This document shows positions 48,816 through 62,952 of a DNA stretch of 64,000 nucleotides, piece by piece; the first letter of the stretch is position 1, and the number at the start of each line of letters is the position of its first letter. Under the pieces are notes generated by a model. The model saw only the letters and a program-made list of their open reading frames with translations. It made no database searches and had not been told where the DNA came from. A program made the translations under genes and the position numbers. Origin of the DNA: Pelodera strongyloides (Eukaryota > Nematoda > Chromadorea > Rhabditida > Rhabditidae); contig JAANDG010000043.1 of NCBI GenBank assembly GCA_036852015.1, forward strand, positions 111,001 to 175,000. The letters are read 5' to 3'.

Positions 48816-50245
48816 AAAGAGGCGAATGATTAGAATATTTTCTTCGCACAACAATAAGGCGAAAAAATTCAATGACAACGGCAATGTGAATGCTTTGAGC
48901 AAGAAAATAATTATTTGCGGACTCTTTTTGATTTTCACGAACTTTAGGTAGAAGAACATGAATCGAAGTGCGAAAAGCACTTCTGGGATTGAAGATGCTA
49001 AATAGTTGCTGAATATTCTAAATAACTTACACAACAAAACACAAAATAACTTCTTACACTTACCCATTTCTTCAATAACTTCCCAAAAATTACACAAAAA
49101 AAAACGATTACACAATTTTTCAGCGATTGATGGTGTCCTACCGAAAAGCGTCAGAATAATTTGCCCATTTATGTTCTCCAATCATAAAATTACCCTGACT
49201 TAGGTCCTTATATAAAGTTCTTTGCATATGTCACCCACTTTTTTTCCAGAGGAGAGGATTTTTAGTGAACGTACACTGTATTTCCAATTCTCAAGATAAA
49301 TTTCAGAGAAGCTAGACATTTAGCTCTTATAAAAAAAAGCATAAAATTGAGTGTTTGAAAATGAGCAAAGTTTGACACTTTTGCCGAAAGGTTGAGCATT
49401 TGGAGACACCATATTCTTCGAAACCGAGCTTTAGGAAATCTGAAGAAAAAAAAGACCCGCTTCATGCATTTCGGAGGCATATGACCTTTAAAAGAAATAC
49501 AGCGTCAAGATAAGGGATATATGGATTAACTGTGAGGGGGACTTCGTTCACCAAAATGTTTTATCGGTAGAAGGAAACGAGTAATTGACACTGCACAAGA
49601 CATATTCCATAGGCTTCAGACGAAAACAAATAAAAAATGAACAAAAATAAATAACATTTTTATTTTTCACCCTGTTTTTCTCACGGAAAAAAATTGTATG
49701 ACAACGGACGTTATGCGACCGACAAATTCACGGATCCATCCACTTGCCATATTTCCACCGAATTTTTCTGGCTTTTATCTCCTCTCGCACGTTCACTAAA
49801 GATGATCCTACGCAAATCTTTATTAACGAAATAATGTGTTTCATATTTTTCACCCATTTTCGACCTCCTTGTGCTCCGAGGCAAACATCCAAAGTAATCT
49901 TTTTTTCCATTCACGTCTACCTTGTTCAAAGAGCTTTTTGGTCATTTCATAGCGTTTTCCATATATCCTCAATACAGTGGTCATTGAGTGGAACTCAGCT
50001 GACAGAGGGTTGCATTCTATTCGTTGCCACAGGCACCGTAGAGTTCATCGATTTGCATGGCCCCAGGCAAAGGGAAGAGACGGCCAATATCACGGAGACA
50101 AGCCCTTAAATATGCCAATTTATCTATATTTATTTCTTTTTTTGTCACTTACTTCTTAAACATTACATTGAATCCAATTAAAATATATAATTGGATTCTA
50201 ATTTTTTTTTATTCGTCTCGTTGAAATTTGTTTTACGTCTGGACT

Positions 50246-50283
50246 AGTTACTAGATATAGTGATAGTTACTAGATATAGTGAC
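50246..50283. repeat. Tandem duplication, 19 bp twice
   Basis: AGTTACTAGATATAGTGAT is repeated head to tail upstream of the snapin gene. Confidence 0.85.
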
Positions 50284-50639
50284 CTACCACAAACATTCAG
50301 TCATTTATCTATACTTAATATTACTTTTAATATTGAAGGTTATACGACAGCACTTTCCAAGTAGTTTTTGAGATTAGACAGCTGTAAGAGCATCTGCCAT
50401 GTCAATAGCGCAAACTATACGAATGCCAGACAAACATATTTCCCAGACATTTATACATGCCTTCTGCAAAAAGATCATTTAATGGCGACGTTTGTTGTAG
50501 GTCAAATTTCCACTCGGTTACCTTTCTTCCATATAGGCTTTTGATTTAGCATTTAGACGTATTTCTTTTTTCTTGTTCAATACGCCAGTTGTCGTCGAAT
50601 TCAGACGAGTTAATCATTTTACAACTACAGGCTCTGTTT

Positions 50640-51583
50640 ATGCCCCTTTCGTCGTCGTCAAGTATAGAAGAAGCAGGTGGAGGATCCGAAATGTCGACTG
50701 GAATTATGTCCGTCATTCAACCGTCAATCACAATGCTCGATATGCAAGTCACAGACACGAGGAAAGCGCAGGTACTTGTCACAAATACTTTTTCAATTTG
50801 CCTTATGTTTTATGTTCGTCTGATCGCGCATCAGTATTTCAGTTATATTCATTGACAGACGCAACAAAAAATATCTTAAAGCGGTATAACAGCCGGTTTT
50901 TGAAACGGATTTTGGTAAACTGTATTTCCCATGCATCATATTAAAATGAGAAAAATAGCGAGCTCAATTCGAGCTCACTTAACATAAATGCGTAGTAATG
51001 CAGTTGTCGGTCATAGGTTTCAAAAAGCGGCCGTTGTTTTAGAGATTAATCACATATTTCCACTTTGTAGCTGATAGGCACCAATTAGGCACCAATCTGG
51101 GAATTTTAGCTGTTAGCGGAACTATTATAGTTAAATTATGTACTGAATATGTGCTTATGTTCCGCACGGCCGTTTGCCTCATAATCTACTACGCATCGTT
51201 CCAAACGTTTCTCTATCCTTCGCAAGTTCACCTTTCGCTTTTCAGATTAATTTATCCGAGAAAATTCAAGAATTGGCCGATATCTTACATGATATGAGTG
51301 AAGAAACACCGTACGACATCGATGACTATGTAAGGAAAGTGGACAACTCACAACGGTAGATAGTTTTCTTCGTTCGACGTTTAACTCCTCCAGAACAAAT
51401 AGGTTAAATAACTAGGTTTAAATATTTTACACGTGTCAATTTTGCAGGCGGCTTACGAACACTGCAAAGATGTTGGATAACATTCACGGACGATTATCTA
51501 AGCTTCAGCGAGATATTGCTCGCGAGACGTATAGCAAAAAACAGGAAATACAAGCTCCGCCACCCGCTCCCCCCAAACGATAG
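50640..51583 (+). CDS. snpn-1: Snapin, SNARE-associated BLOC-1/BORC subunit
   Basis: Three exons (50640-50771, 51246-51355, 51448-51583) give a 125-residue protein, close to the usual snapin length of about 136. The order of features fits: a Ser/Gly-rich start, a first helix (GIMSVIQPSITMLDMQV, TDTRKAQ), a second helix (INLSEKIQELADILHDMSEE), the motif DIDDYVRKVDNSQRRLTNTA, the last helix MLDNIHGRLSKLQRDIARET, and a Pro-rich end (APPPAPPKR). Snapin is a small coiled-coil subunit of the BLOC-1 and BORC complexes. It acts in lysosome positioning and synaptic-vesicle priming. The ATG follows a CTACAG acceptor by nine bases, which fits trans-splicing. All phases are consistent. Confidence 0.9.
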
Positions 51584-51875
51584 TGCTCTATGGGCCAACC
51601 AGATGGAATAGATGATCTCAACTTACTCACTGGCTCAATTTTTACTATTGTTTGTAAACATTTATTCTCCATACTTCGCTTTTATCAATGCACATGTAAC
51701 GAAGAAAATGTGAAACACAGGGCACCCATATATGCAGTTCGTTTCATAAGCATAGGTCCACCTTCAAATTGATAATTCCGCAAGAATTTTTAGAATCGTA
51801 AGAAATCAAGTACATGGCTGAATTGAGGATGAAATGAAAATGACGTACAAAACCATCATTAGTGTTTTAAAAAAG

Positions 51876-52224
51876 GTACAAAATCATCCATGGTGTTTCC
51901 TTGAAGTAAACTTGGGGTGAACACTCGATTTGAAACTGTTGCACCCAACTTTTCGACCACTGAGATCGAAATCTTTGTCCATTTCCGACGTCGTGCAACA
52001 ATCTTTTGCGAAGCGGCTCACATGTTGCCACACTTTAACTTAATTTGGGAATATGTGGCACACCCTATGCGTAAAAACATGTAGAAATCATTAGTTTTGC
52101 CACTATTGTGGCGTTCAAAAGACCTTTTTCTTGTCGTGGGTTCTGAGTGGTCGACAACTGCACCTGTTTCAAATCTTTTTCTCCCCAAGTTAACTTCAAG
52201 GAAACAATAATGATGATTTTGTAC
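51876..52224. mobile_element. Foldback/MITE-like element with about 85-bp inverted repeats
   Basis: The arms 51876-51965 and 52143-52224 are imperfect reverse complements, sharing GTACAAAATCATC, GTTTCCTTGAAG, AACTTGGGG, GATTTGAAAC and CGACCACT. A further partial copy of the tip (GTACAAAACCATCATTAGTG) lies just outside at about 51845. The minus-strand frame across the right half is a by-product of the repeat. Confidence 0.65.
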
Positions 52225-52963
52225 GTTTTTGCTCTGTATCTGCTCAATAAGGTAGTTTTACAGGTGGTGGACCTATACTTATAACACGTTCGCCTACTAC
52301 CATGCTTCGGAAATTGGTCGCCAGTGGAGCGAACCGACGTGATCACTGTGATTTTTTGCGTACCGCATGATATTTTCATTCTCAGTTCAGACGTGCTCCA
52401 TTTGTTAAGATTCTAAAAATTTTCGTGCGAGACTACCAATTTTAGGGTGGATTTATGAAACGCACTGTAAGACCTGCCTCTTTTGTTATGTCGGTAGCCA
52501 CACATGATCAGGTTTCAGTTAAGTGTCCAACAGTCCAACACCATCGACGGTTCTTATAGATATGACCGTCAGTTGTCCGCAATAATTACATTTATTTCAT
52601 AATTTAAAACACTTTTTTGTAAATGAAGATATGACAGAAGTGATGCTCGAAATCGCTATTATTACACATAAAAATTATAAATTTTGGCAAAAAAAGGGGG
52701 AAACAAGTTTGATTTAAAATTTCATTCTCAATAAAGCTTGTTCATTGCTAACGAGATCGAAATTCATATGAATATTACTTCAGGTCTACAGCATAATTCT
52801 GAATAAATATGAAGGTCATCCGTCATTCCCCGAATTGGGAACATTTTCTTTATCTATACTATTCGCTCGAATATCAACATGCACAATAAGACATAAATTA
52901 GAAAACAATATTTATCTTAAAAATGTTTCGCATAAAATCAGGTCTACCTCACTCCACTGTCAG
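52225..52963. other. Intergenic region, no gene seen
   Basis: Spacer between the foldback element and the 3' end of the carboxypeptidase gene. A minus-strand AATAAA at about 52597-52592 may terminate that gene. Confidence 0.4.
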
Positions 52964-55900
52964 TTATAAGAGCACCAAAAGTGTGAGCAACAAAAGAAGA
53001 TTAACAGCAGAATTTGTTGTTGCTAATTGTACTTCAACAACTGGCTCTGCTGCCTCACTTAGAACCGGAAGGGTATCAGTAGGTTGAGCGAGCTTTCGGA
53101 GTCCCACCTGAATTGTTTTTAATTAAATGAGTAAACCTATGAGTTTTAAATTAAATGAGTAGGTGAGCCTAAAAAAATCAGTCTTTGAATTTAGCCTCTT
53201 TTCATACACGTGTTCAAGAAAACAATATCAAACGTTGCAGAGTTATGAACTCGATCATTTGTTCTGAAAGACTTAATGAAAGCACAAACATCCACAAGAA
53301 CACTCCTTTGGTTTCTCGTCACGGTAACTCGTCTTGTAGCAGGTACATAGTGGGGATGATCATAAGTGACCTGCAACAAGTATTTAAAAATTGTATGTCA
53401 GACAATTTCATTCGCCTGAAAAACACTAAGCTCGTTCTTACCTCATATTCTCCAAGGTTCGCTAGTCTCCAGTACTCGCCCTCTGCATAGCTTGCTACAA
53501 TCTTCGATCGCAAATCAATCGATATTGTTGCATTGGGAATGCCCAAGCCAGTGTCAACATCGTAGATGACGCCGTGAATGGCACTGAAACACGGCCATTC
53601 TATTTCATAAATTGAATTATGCAAATAAATGCTGCACAGTCCAACTGAAGTTTCCATCAGTTGATACATGAAAGAACAAAATTATTTATGCTCATTTGTA
53701 GCAATGCGGACGGGAGAGCTCTTTGGGGGCAATGCAGTTAGTCTTAGCTTTAATCCTTTCTTAGTTAACAAACATATATCCATTGTCGAATTTGTTTCCT
53801 GTAGCTTATGCAGTCAAAGAAGAAATGCGTGCTTACTTGTGTACTTGAGAAATGTAATGTAGCAGTGAATATTTGTTCTCGTTCCATAAATTCCTCAACT
53901 CCTTCTTTGGGGGAAATTTAAAGCAATTGATCTCCACTGTAACCTCGAAGCAATTTGTGTACAAGTAATTCCAGTCCTGAAAACTCACACACCAAATGTT
54001 CGGACAAACTGATAATAATTCGGTTCCTACGGCTTGTTTCTTTCTGTTATTCTTTACTCTCGTATATTTCCTTCATTCGCTTAAATAACAGCAAGTGATT
54101 ATGAGAATTAATAAAATACCTGCCTTGCAACGATATACATTAAAAGTCGCACCTTTTTAAGCTAGACCATGTCCAGCTAGAGTTCGGCATGTTAGGTCAA
54201 TTTTAAAGGCTGCAGGGTCACTAAAAAGTATCGTTTACCTGCATGCCTCCGGGCACAATGTACCACTCTGCTCCATTCACAATTCCATGTTGTGGGTCGA
54301 TTGCCAGGTTAAGATTCTCATCGAGACAACGAGGCCCCTGAAACAATCATGCATAGAAGCTACGAACATTAGAGATGGCTTCTTTCATGTATACGTATCT
54401 TAGTTGAATAGACATACATTTTTCCACATCCTCTCATGAGTCCTCGCATAACTGTATGCCAGTCGAACAAAGAGTGCATTGTCCGGTGACGGAGTGTAGC
54501 GGTTTCCACGAGCTCGCGTTGGAGCATCATCAAAAGGATAGTTGACAAGCGTTGTTCCTGCAAGGAAATGTATGGTAGCTTACATAATACACGTTTTAGC
54601 TCAACTCCACAGTAAAAGTTACGATGCTGTTCAGTTTCAGAGAATATTATTCCTAGATGAAATATATTCTATGATAAAAGAGTTTGGAAGAAATGCAAGC
54701 AGAAAACGTTATTGAAATTTTATAATACCTCCATGTAAATTTGCTGATAACACGAATGGAGTGTGCATTGACCAATTCATTACAGCCAATGTTTCTGGTT
54801 GTGGTTTTTGTGATGGATAATAGTTGGGAAATCTGAAATTGCATATAAATTATCTTGTTTTCGACGCAGTAATTAAGAACATAAAGCTGAATGCTAGTAA
54901 GCATTTGATCAAAGCAAATAAGACTTACCTGCTCGGGAAATTTCTGTTCAGGTCTACACCACGGGCATTACCGCGTCCTCTCGTCCCAGAATCATCTCCT
55001 TCTACGGCAACCTCGTATCCATCCGGGTTCATCGATGGCATCAAGTGAATTCTCAAACAAGAGCATTCTTTATTAATAAGCATTTGCTTAACATATGAAA
55101 AAGAGATTAATTGCGTCTGCATAACATGACAGTTTTAGTGCACTACCTGGTGGTGTCAACAAGATTTTTGATCCATGGATTCGTTTCATAATTGTTTAAC
55201 AAGGTCCACGCAAGAAACACCAAAAAAGACCGTCCGGCAACCTAAACATTTTCCTTCATACTTGGTCTTGTCGAGCGCATGACCCTTCACAAATAGAAAT
55301 CAGATGAGTTGTTATTGATTCAAAAAGTGGCATATCAATATTTGGTAGGCTGATAGAACTGGACCTCATTTCCATGCATATTCGCCACATATTTCATTTC
55401 AGGCACTCCTTTCTGGTGTTGTTTCGCATATTTGGAGATGACAATCACCCACAATTCCCTTCCTTCACATGACCTACCGGCACTGTAGATGTGCGTGAGA
55501 TTGGGAAAATTGTTACGGAAATCCTAAAACCGCAATCGTTGAATTTCTTTTGTGCCTATTTTGCAACCTACATACGTATTCAGTATTCCACAATGTAAAG
55601 TGAGAGAGGTTAACACATGTTTTGTGATACTGTTTTGATGGAACATCGATACAAAGAATAAAATGAAGAGCTTTAACACAATGAAGAATATCACAAAGGA
55701 AGTACTCACCAATAGTGTGCTGTGTAATTCGTAGTAATTGTAATGTCGCATATTTGTCGGATCAATAAATGGACCGATTTCCTTCCTAGCATTGTCCCGA
55801 GTTTTAATATCTTGTTGTCGTTCGAATATATCAATTAGTTCCTGAAACCACGATAGTCTTGTCATATAAGAAAAATACTTCTAGTACAGAGCCAGCTGAG

Positions 55901-56057
55901 TTTTTTTCGAAGAAGTAGAAATTCACACAACACTCTTGTTATTCAAGATATTCTGTCGAGTTAACATCATTACCTTTTCCGTTTCTCGTCCTTTACTGAA
56001 GTCCTGTGCAACGCTATAGTAAAAATACAGTGAGCAGTACAGTATACGCAACAACAT
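52964..56057 (-). CDS. Metallocarboxypeptidase, M14B (N/E) subfamily, probably GPI-anchored
   Basis: Twelve exons (56057-55974, 55841-55710, 55523-55365, 55241-55147, 55051-54929, 54832-54729, 54557-54418, 54337-54239, 53976-53837, 53583-53442, 53370-53290, 53107-52964) encode 480 residues in phase. It removes C-terminal residues from peptides; relatives are carboxypeptidases D, E, M and N. The order is a signal peptide ([18 protein letters not shown]), the zinc site MHGNE (His122, Glu125), [10 protein letters not shown], the substrate loop GVDLNRNFP, the third zinc ligand in SANLHGG (His231), and [20 protein letters not shown]. The catalytic Glu327 is in TVEINC. The transthyretin-like domain follows ([31 protein letters not shown]). 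The tail [16 protein letters not shown] ends the protein, as in GPI-anchored carboxypeptidase M. All catalytic residues are present. The exon 3 donor (GAG|GTCCAG) is weak. Confidence 0.92.
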
Positions 56058-59000
56058 AGTTTGTTTGTTCTGCTGCAAGCATACAAATTAACTCGTCATC
56101 TGAAATCTATATTTTGACTTATAGAAGGTAGAGTTTTAGAAAAAGAAAGACTCAGAAAATAGTCAAGACATTTTTAAAATAGGCAAGCAAATAATCACAA
56201 ATAAATAACGGTCAATGCATATCGTACCGTAATTACAGCGTGGTATGTTTTACACATACAAGTCATATCATGTTATTGACAAGTTATGACATACGTGGCA
56301 AAAACAGTGACAGAACCAAAATTTTTACGGTTTCTATAATTTTTCTTACTGCATATTGCTTATCCTGCATAAGATGAATAATGCACATGTATAGATAGAC
56401 ATGTCGTCTTTTATGAGGATTTGCAACCAATACTAAACCTAATGGCGCAGAAGTGCCGAATTATCTGAATAGCAACTATTAACGATAAAATGATCACGTA
56501 GCGGGTTTCAGCAATATTATATATGATCTCTTTATTAAGAAATAACAGTATTCCATGGGATCATACCTTCCGCGGACCGCAAAAATGTAAAAAAAAAAAG
56601 TTTGAAGAGAATAAAACTTGGCAACAAAAAATTGGCTATGGTTTCCAACTTGAACTGCATTTCATCATATGAGATGGGAATTCAATTTCACTTGCGTCTT
56701 CTCAGTGACAAACGGTGCTTGAACATCAAAGGGACCGGGGGTCTTGTCTTCAGAGGGACTTAATGGTCATGCCAATGCCAGATACTCTAATTTGCATATG
56801 ATGGATACTTAACCTGGACATTCCTAGTGAGAGTCAATGTCCCTTGGTTTGAAACACACAAAGAAAGAGTGCTCACCGTATTGTCGGAATGTAGTGAATA
56901 CTGGACTGGGCAATGTTAACCAAATGTTATGTATTCGTGTAAGAAATAACAAGGGTAATTTTCACGGAGAGGAATCGTACGAAGGAGACTTGGACCATAT
57001 GCGTTCTCAGAATAATGCAAAGTGTAGTCATTGATTTCCATGGAAAAAGTTTATCAAGATGTATAAGACTGATGAATGAATTAAATGTCTAGTTAGACTA
57101 ATTTCATTACAACGCTTGGCAATTAGATACTATTTGGAAAAAAATGATTACTAAGCCATATGTTGGCCGCTAAAATTTACACAAAAAGGGTGTGCGCAGT
57201 TTCTAAGATAAACATTTGCATATGTAATATGACACATACAGCTCATTTCTCGAAAAACAAACATTTTTGGCAGATTTCAGTTTCCTTATGCCATGTTACT
57301 CTCTACCATAAAAGGAATGGACATGTCTATGAGAGTCTTTCGCAACACATTCCATATGTAAAGTGATAGTGAATAAAATGTGTATGCCAGACAGTAACAA
57401 ATAGAGTATATGGACCGACGTTTGATAGCGAATCATATGATGTGTATATTCGGGGACGCCCATATCAGCACAGTTCGCCAATTCGACATGTCTTCCGTGG
57501 ATAATGACCCATGAGGTAATTCAATGAGACCTCAGCCCTACTATCTCATGCAAATTATCGGTTTCCCGGCCATCGTTACTAAGCTTGTTAGCCGACAAGC
57601 GATTGTGTTTACACCATCCCGGAAATAGGATCGCAACTTCTTAGAGCCAACCGATCTTAATTTATTAAGAGTCCCGAGCACAACGAAAAGAATCTTGTCA
57701 ACCAACCAAACAGAAATATCCTCCCTATTCATATAGAGAAAAGCTTAGCAAGACAATATTAATTCCACAAGTCATAAGTCTTTACTCGTGTAAAAATTCA
57801 ATCATTTAAAGTAGTAGTTTTTATCAGGTTTCAAGTGTGAAATATGAAACCCTAGGTCGCTACATAACTCCACAAAAAAAAAAAAAAAACAATTACATTA
57901 ACAAAAAAAAGTTTGAACTTTCCTTTTTTACACCAAAGGGATTGGAAACTATAGTTTCTTTTCCTTTGAATTGACCAAACAGGATTAATGGTTATTAAGA
58001 ATTCCCTCTAATACTGTTCTTCAATTTTTGGTGTAACTATAACGAACGCTTTGCTAGTAGAGGAACAAATCATTATTGTTCTTTTTATCTTCTATTTTGA
58101 ATTACTCTTGGGAAACTAGAAAATATAAAGAAAATAAAAAAATTGAAGAAGCTACTCATTTGATGGAGTTTGCGGTGGGACTAATGAGAAAGGAAAATAG
58201 CCATATATTCAGAAAGAGGGTTCCACAATGACATACGCAAATTAGACGGCTAATAGAGTTCGGCCTGTGAGGGGATGTACAGCCCGAAGGAGTGAAGAAG
58301 AATAATAGACCAACCAACGGAAGTTGAGGGTACAATGATCCGAAAGTGCTATGCATGAAAACATTGTTTAGATAGATTAGAACGTGCTTGTTCATCGTTT
58401 CTAAGAGAGTTAATTCTCAATTAGATCGCGTGTCGAACACATGAACCAATGGCCTCACTGTTTGAGTCACTTCACTATTCGACCCCGGATTATCAATAAA
58501 AAACATAAAAAAACATGCTTCAATACTAGATAAGGAACCTCGGGTATAACGGTACGCAGTACAGAGTAGGTTAACTGAAAACGTCGGGAGGTGTAAACAA
58601 CAATACACAAAAATATTAGCGGTGTGCGAAAAAAACTGCATATATTGTATAAAAAAACAACCGTGCATTATTTTGCTAATCGGCTCATGGCACATAGTAA
58701 ACCATGCTAGTAGTTCAGCATTTTTTTCAATCTCTACGGAAAGCGTGTATTATCAATGCATGGAATTAGAGCTAGCGCGTGCTAGGAATACGAAACAAGT
58801 TGTCTTCTGTTGAGTGCAGTAAATTATTAATGTTTTGATAATAAGAACATTTGGTGATGATGAAAATGTATAAGGGATTGAACAAGAGACGGATTCTTAA
58901 ATGCAGACACCGCGTGAAGTTGAAGACGCGATGGAGGCTTCATTCCGGCTGAATTCTTAATTTCATGAATAGGGTCATTTAGAATTAATTCAAAGAAGTG

Positions 59001-59234
59001 TGGATCAGCCTTCACTCACGGAGCTGAGAGAAGTGAAAAAAGCTTCTTCGCCCAATAGCTTATGATTAGTGGTTTTTGTATTCCTTTCGTTAACGCTTGT
59101 TTTGAGATTCTGAAGGGAAAATCACGGTTATTCTTCTTTGATAGAAATACAATTCATTCGACAGCACGCATACAATAGAGGGACAGTTGGAAATAGCGAA
59201 CTGTCAGGTAAACACAGGTTATTGTTATGGTAAC

Positions 59235-59237
<3 letters not shown>
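56058..59237. other. Intergenic region, no supported gene
   Basis: AT-rich spacer upstream of the carboxypeptidase gene; several short A-runs, no splice-consistent gene. Its promoter presumably lies near 56060-56500, but no clear TATA box stands out. Confidence 0.4.
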
Positions 59238-60011
<774 letters not shown>

Positions 60012-60021
60012 GGTGGTTTAG

Positions 60022-61254
60022 GTGAAAGGGGTTTTCTCGCTTTTTTTCTAACAAATTCTTCGGAAGTTTCGGAAGTTGGGGGGAATTCCTTTCATTTCTT
60101 TTTTCAAAGAGAGTGTATAATAAACATAGTCACTCTTTTAATAAGGACTCTTTCTAATAATCACTCGCAACAATAGCTGACAAGATGTTTCAAAAATATA
60201 AATAGATTTTTCAAAATCGCGAAAAAAAACGATCATACCCATTTATTTGTTTTTCAATGATGCCTCAATGGTCAAATTAAACGAAAAAAGAACCAAAATA
60301 CGCTGGAATCTAGTGTAGTATATTATGGCGTTAGAGAAGGTAGTCCTAGCAAAATATTGTACATGCCCAACATTTTTCTACATATGTTATGGGAAAAAAC
60401 ATACATTGTAGAATTATCAGCCTTTAAACAAGGAACAAATTCGTTTATATTCTAAATAATAAAGTGTATGATATAAACATGGAACACATCGTTTATATCT
60501 TTCAAAAAAATAAAGTGAATTATAAAAACGCCAAAAACACATTGCGTTTAAATATCAACATTCTAACAATAGTGGACTAATTGCACTAGAATTCGGAGGG
60601 AACTTTTTGTGTTCCATAACAGAATAATTACAAGTAAAGGGTAAATTTTCAAATATGGATAGCCAATTCACGTAGCTAGGATCTGTTGCATTTAAGACGA
60701 AAAAATGATTTTAAATTTTTAGAAACAAACTTAACTTGGGAAAAGCTTGTATGCGACAAGTTTTATCAAACTGCTCTATTCTCACAATTATACATATTCT
60801 TCTCTGTTGCATTCGTTCATTGCGAACAGCTGTTCGTCGCAAACCAATCTTTAATTGCCTTTGTGACGCCGCAATAATTCGAATAAAAGGATATAAGGTA
60901 TCTTTGTTACCTAATCACTATCACATTCTTACGGTCAGAGTATAGCACTGTTCAGGCAACTTCATAAAAGAAATAATACGATCAAATAATTTCATTTCCA
61001 AAAAGTTGTCATAATCCGCAAGCAGCACAAGAATTTACAGATTGCCTTGAATAAACCAGCGCGATCTTGTGAAGTAAGAAGTTTTATTTAAGTTACACAT
61101 TCTAATAAAATTTTGCAGGTGGCTTAATTTCGAAAAAAACCGACTTTTCCACCATGTGGCGTGCACCAGGGGCCATTTCGAATTTCTTGGTCATTTAGAG
61201 AAGTGAAAAAGTGCCCAGACGAACACATGTACGCGGCACGCTATATAATGTTGA
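60022..61254. other. Intergenic region, no gene seen
   Basis: AT-rich. It has a minus-strand AAATAAAA near 61095-61085 that could end the possible exon at 61255-61389. Confidence 0.4.
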
Positions 61255-61389
61255 TTAATTTTGTACGGCTGTCAGATAATAGGTGAGACTTTGAGGGTCA
61301 AACTGGAATGGCTTCTGATGAACCTTTGCATATAAGTTGCTGATTCGTCCCTGCACAGCTTTATGTGCATACATATATCGCAGACAGAC
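61255..61389 (-). CDS. Possible terminal exon of an unrecognised gene
   Basis: After an AATCAAACAG acceptor an open segment of 44 codons reads VCLRYMYAHKAVQGRISNLY, then KVHQKPFQFDPQSLTYYL and TAVQN to TAA. Composition looks coding and a poly-A signal lies about 165 bases downstream. No upstream exon could be joined, so this may be chance or a relic. Confidence 0.3.
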   Translation of the reverse strand, partial: VCLRYMYAHKAVQGRISNLYAKVHQKPFQFDPQSLTYYLTAVQN

Positions 61390-62952
61390 CTGTTTGATTA
61401 CAAACGTTTTTTCTGTATAATAAGCGGCGCAGCAGGTGTCTTGATGTATTGAAAAGATGCAACATCTTTTCACTGACTAAATGTAAATTTCGAACAGATT
61501 GACGTTTCAGTGCGATGGAAAGGCGGCGGATCGACATCCGCGAAGCAATTCATTAAAATCATTCATTATTTTCAATGCTCCAAAGAAATAAAAGCCGTCG
61601 GGTACTGTACAGTTTCAAAGCATTTCCCACATGACCCGACAGAAGTGAGGCTTTAAATGCTTTTTTTAAAGCTTGACATTCATGGGATAGAATCTAAGTA
61701 GTTCACTTTGGCATCCACATTAGCAACGAAGAAAACGAAAACGAAAAAAGTTGATATTAACAGTAGCCGAGGTGTGCGTGGTCGTGCGTTGTGTTTGTAA
61801 CGGGTCGGTATTTATTACCCAAGAAGGCACAACTGTTTCTTTCTTATCCCTCATTCAGTGTCTGCTATCCCTATTGACTGTCTGTGAACAGAACAGAAAC
61901 GTAACAGATATCCGCACAGATATACAGAAGTGCCCAACACACACACCATAATGGCAACAACTTCCAATAGTGTATAGTTTATTAAATCCGAGTCTTTGCA
62001 AAACCTGAAAACAGTTATTGCACAGTGAACGCTACTTGTTGTTTGGATACACATTAAGTCTTCGCAGTAAGAATATGAACACTGTAATTTCCATTCCATT
62101 CCATAAGATTCTGATGATGTCAATTATTGTCTATGAAATAATAGATACTGTACATCTCCCTCCCAGATATATTATTGTGATAAAGGTTTTGTGTAATTTC
62201 CTCAATTTTGGAATTAAGTTGACTTCTGATTTTCATTCACAAATAAATCCTAATTGACCCAAAAAGCACGATATGCGGAGGTGCAAACGGAAATTCGTTG
62301 AACCTCTATTTCCCTTATCGTTCGTTTCATAATTCTCATTTCCGCTCTCATAGAGACTTTGTTTTCAGAAAAACAGCAAAGGTTTTGTGACATGTAGCTA
62401 CAAATGTGTACGTGGGAGCGCATTTTTCTAAGTGAAGCTTGAAAAAAAGTGAACTTAACAGGCTACAACTGTTGAACAAATGGAGGATCAATATTTTTGA
62501 AATACTTTTTAAACCGGACAAGCGCTGCAAACTTTATATTCATGTGTGGATGTGTGTTCTGTAGGGTTTTTCCATAATAGTCTTTTTTCTGTGAGCATAT
62601 AGCAAGGATTTGTTTTCTGTTCATTCAAAATTTTCATTCGACAACTTTTTGTTAATAAGAAACATTCATAGCAGTTGAAGCACAATTAACAAAAATGTAC
62701 AAGATATGAAAATCAGCAGAATAAATTCAGTTTCAAGGATAAAAGTAGTGTTTTTAAACAGTCTTGTGGTGGAAATCTCAGTCTCATGAAATCGCACTGA
62801 ATTAGACGCACTTTGAAATGCGTTTCTGAATAAAAAATTAAGCGCATCATATGGGATGAAAAAGAAAGCTATTGCCATTAGCGCACTTCCTATTTGGTAA
62901 GATACTTAGACCAAAGTATTTTCACATCTGTGTAGATAATTCGGGGACGAAG
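61390..62952. other. Intergenic region, no supported gene
   Basis: Short frames with hydrophobic runs occur (for example minus strand 62666-62878), but none has splice sites or a recognisable motif. Confidence 0.35.

Larger units (their letters stand above)
45405..50572. other. Intergenic region of about 5 kb, no supported gene
   Basis: AT-rich. It holds a dispersed direct duplication (48247-48380 and 48661-48815), a TA microsatellite, and a possible decayed repeat at about 49980-50105. The longer minus-strand frame at 48684-49181 runs through the TA repeat and has no gene-like content. Confidence 0.45.

Noticed and set aside
48684..49181. 165-codon minus-strand frame
   Set aside because: It passes through a TA microsatellite and a duplicated non-coding segment, and the product is unspecific hydrophobic sequence.
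49711..50109. Overlapping plus- and minus-strand frames that might be a transposon protein
   Set aside because: The plus-strand block at 49980-50105 looks like a decayed repeat, but I could not identify any transposase or polymerase motif.
52065..52379. 104-codon minus-strand frame
   Set aside because: It overlaps one arm of a foldback element and shows no transposase motif.
53319..53669. 116-codon minus-strand frame taken as one exon
   Set aside because: It reads through the donor at 53442; the carboxypeptidase exon 53583-53442 explains the coding part.
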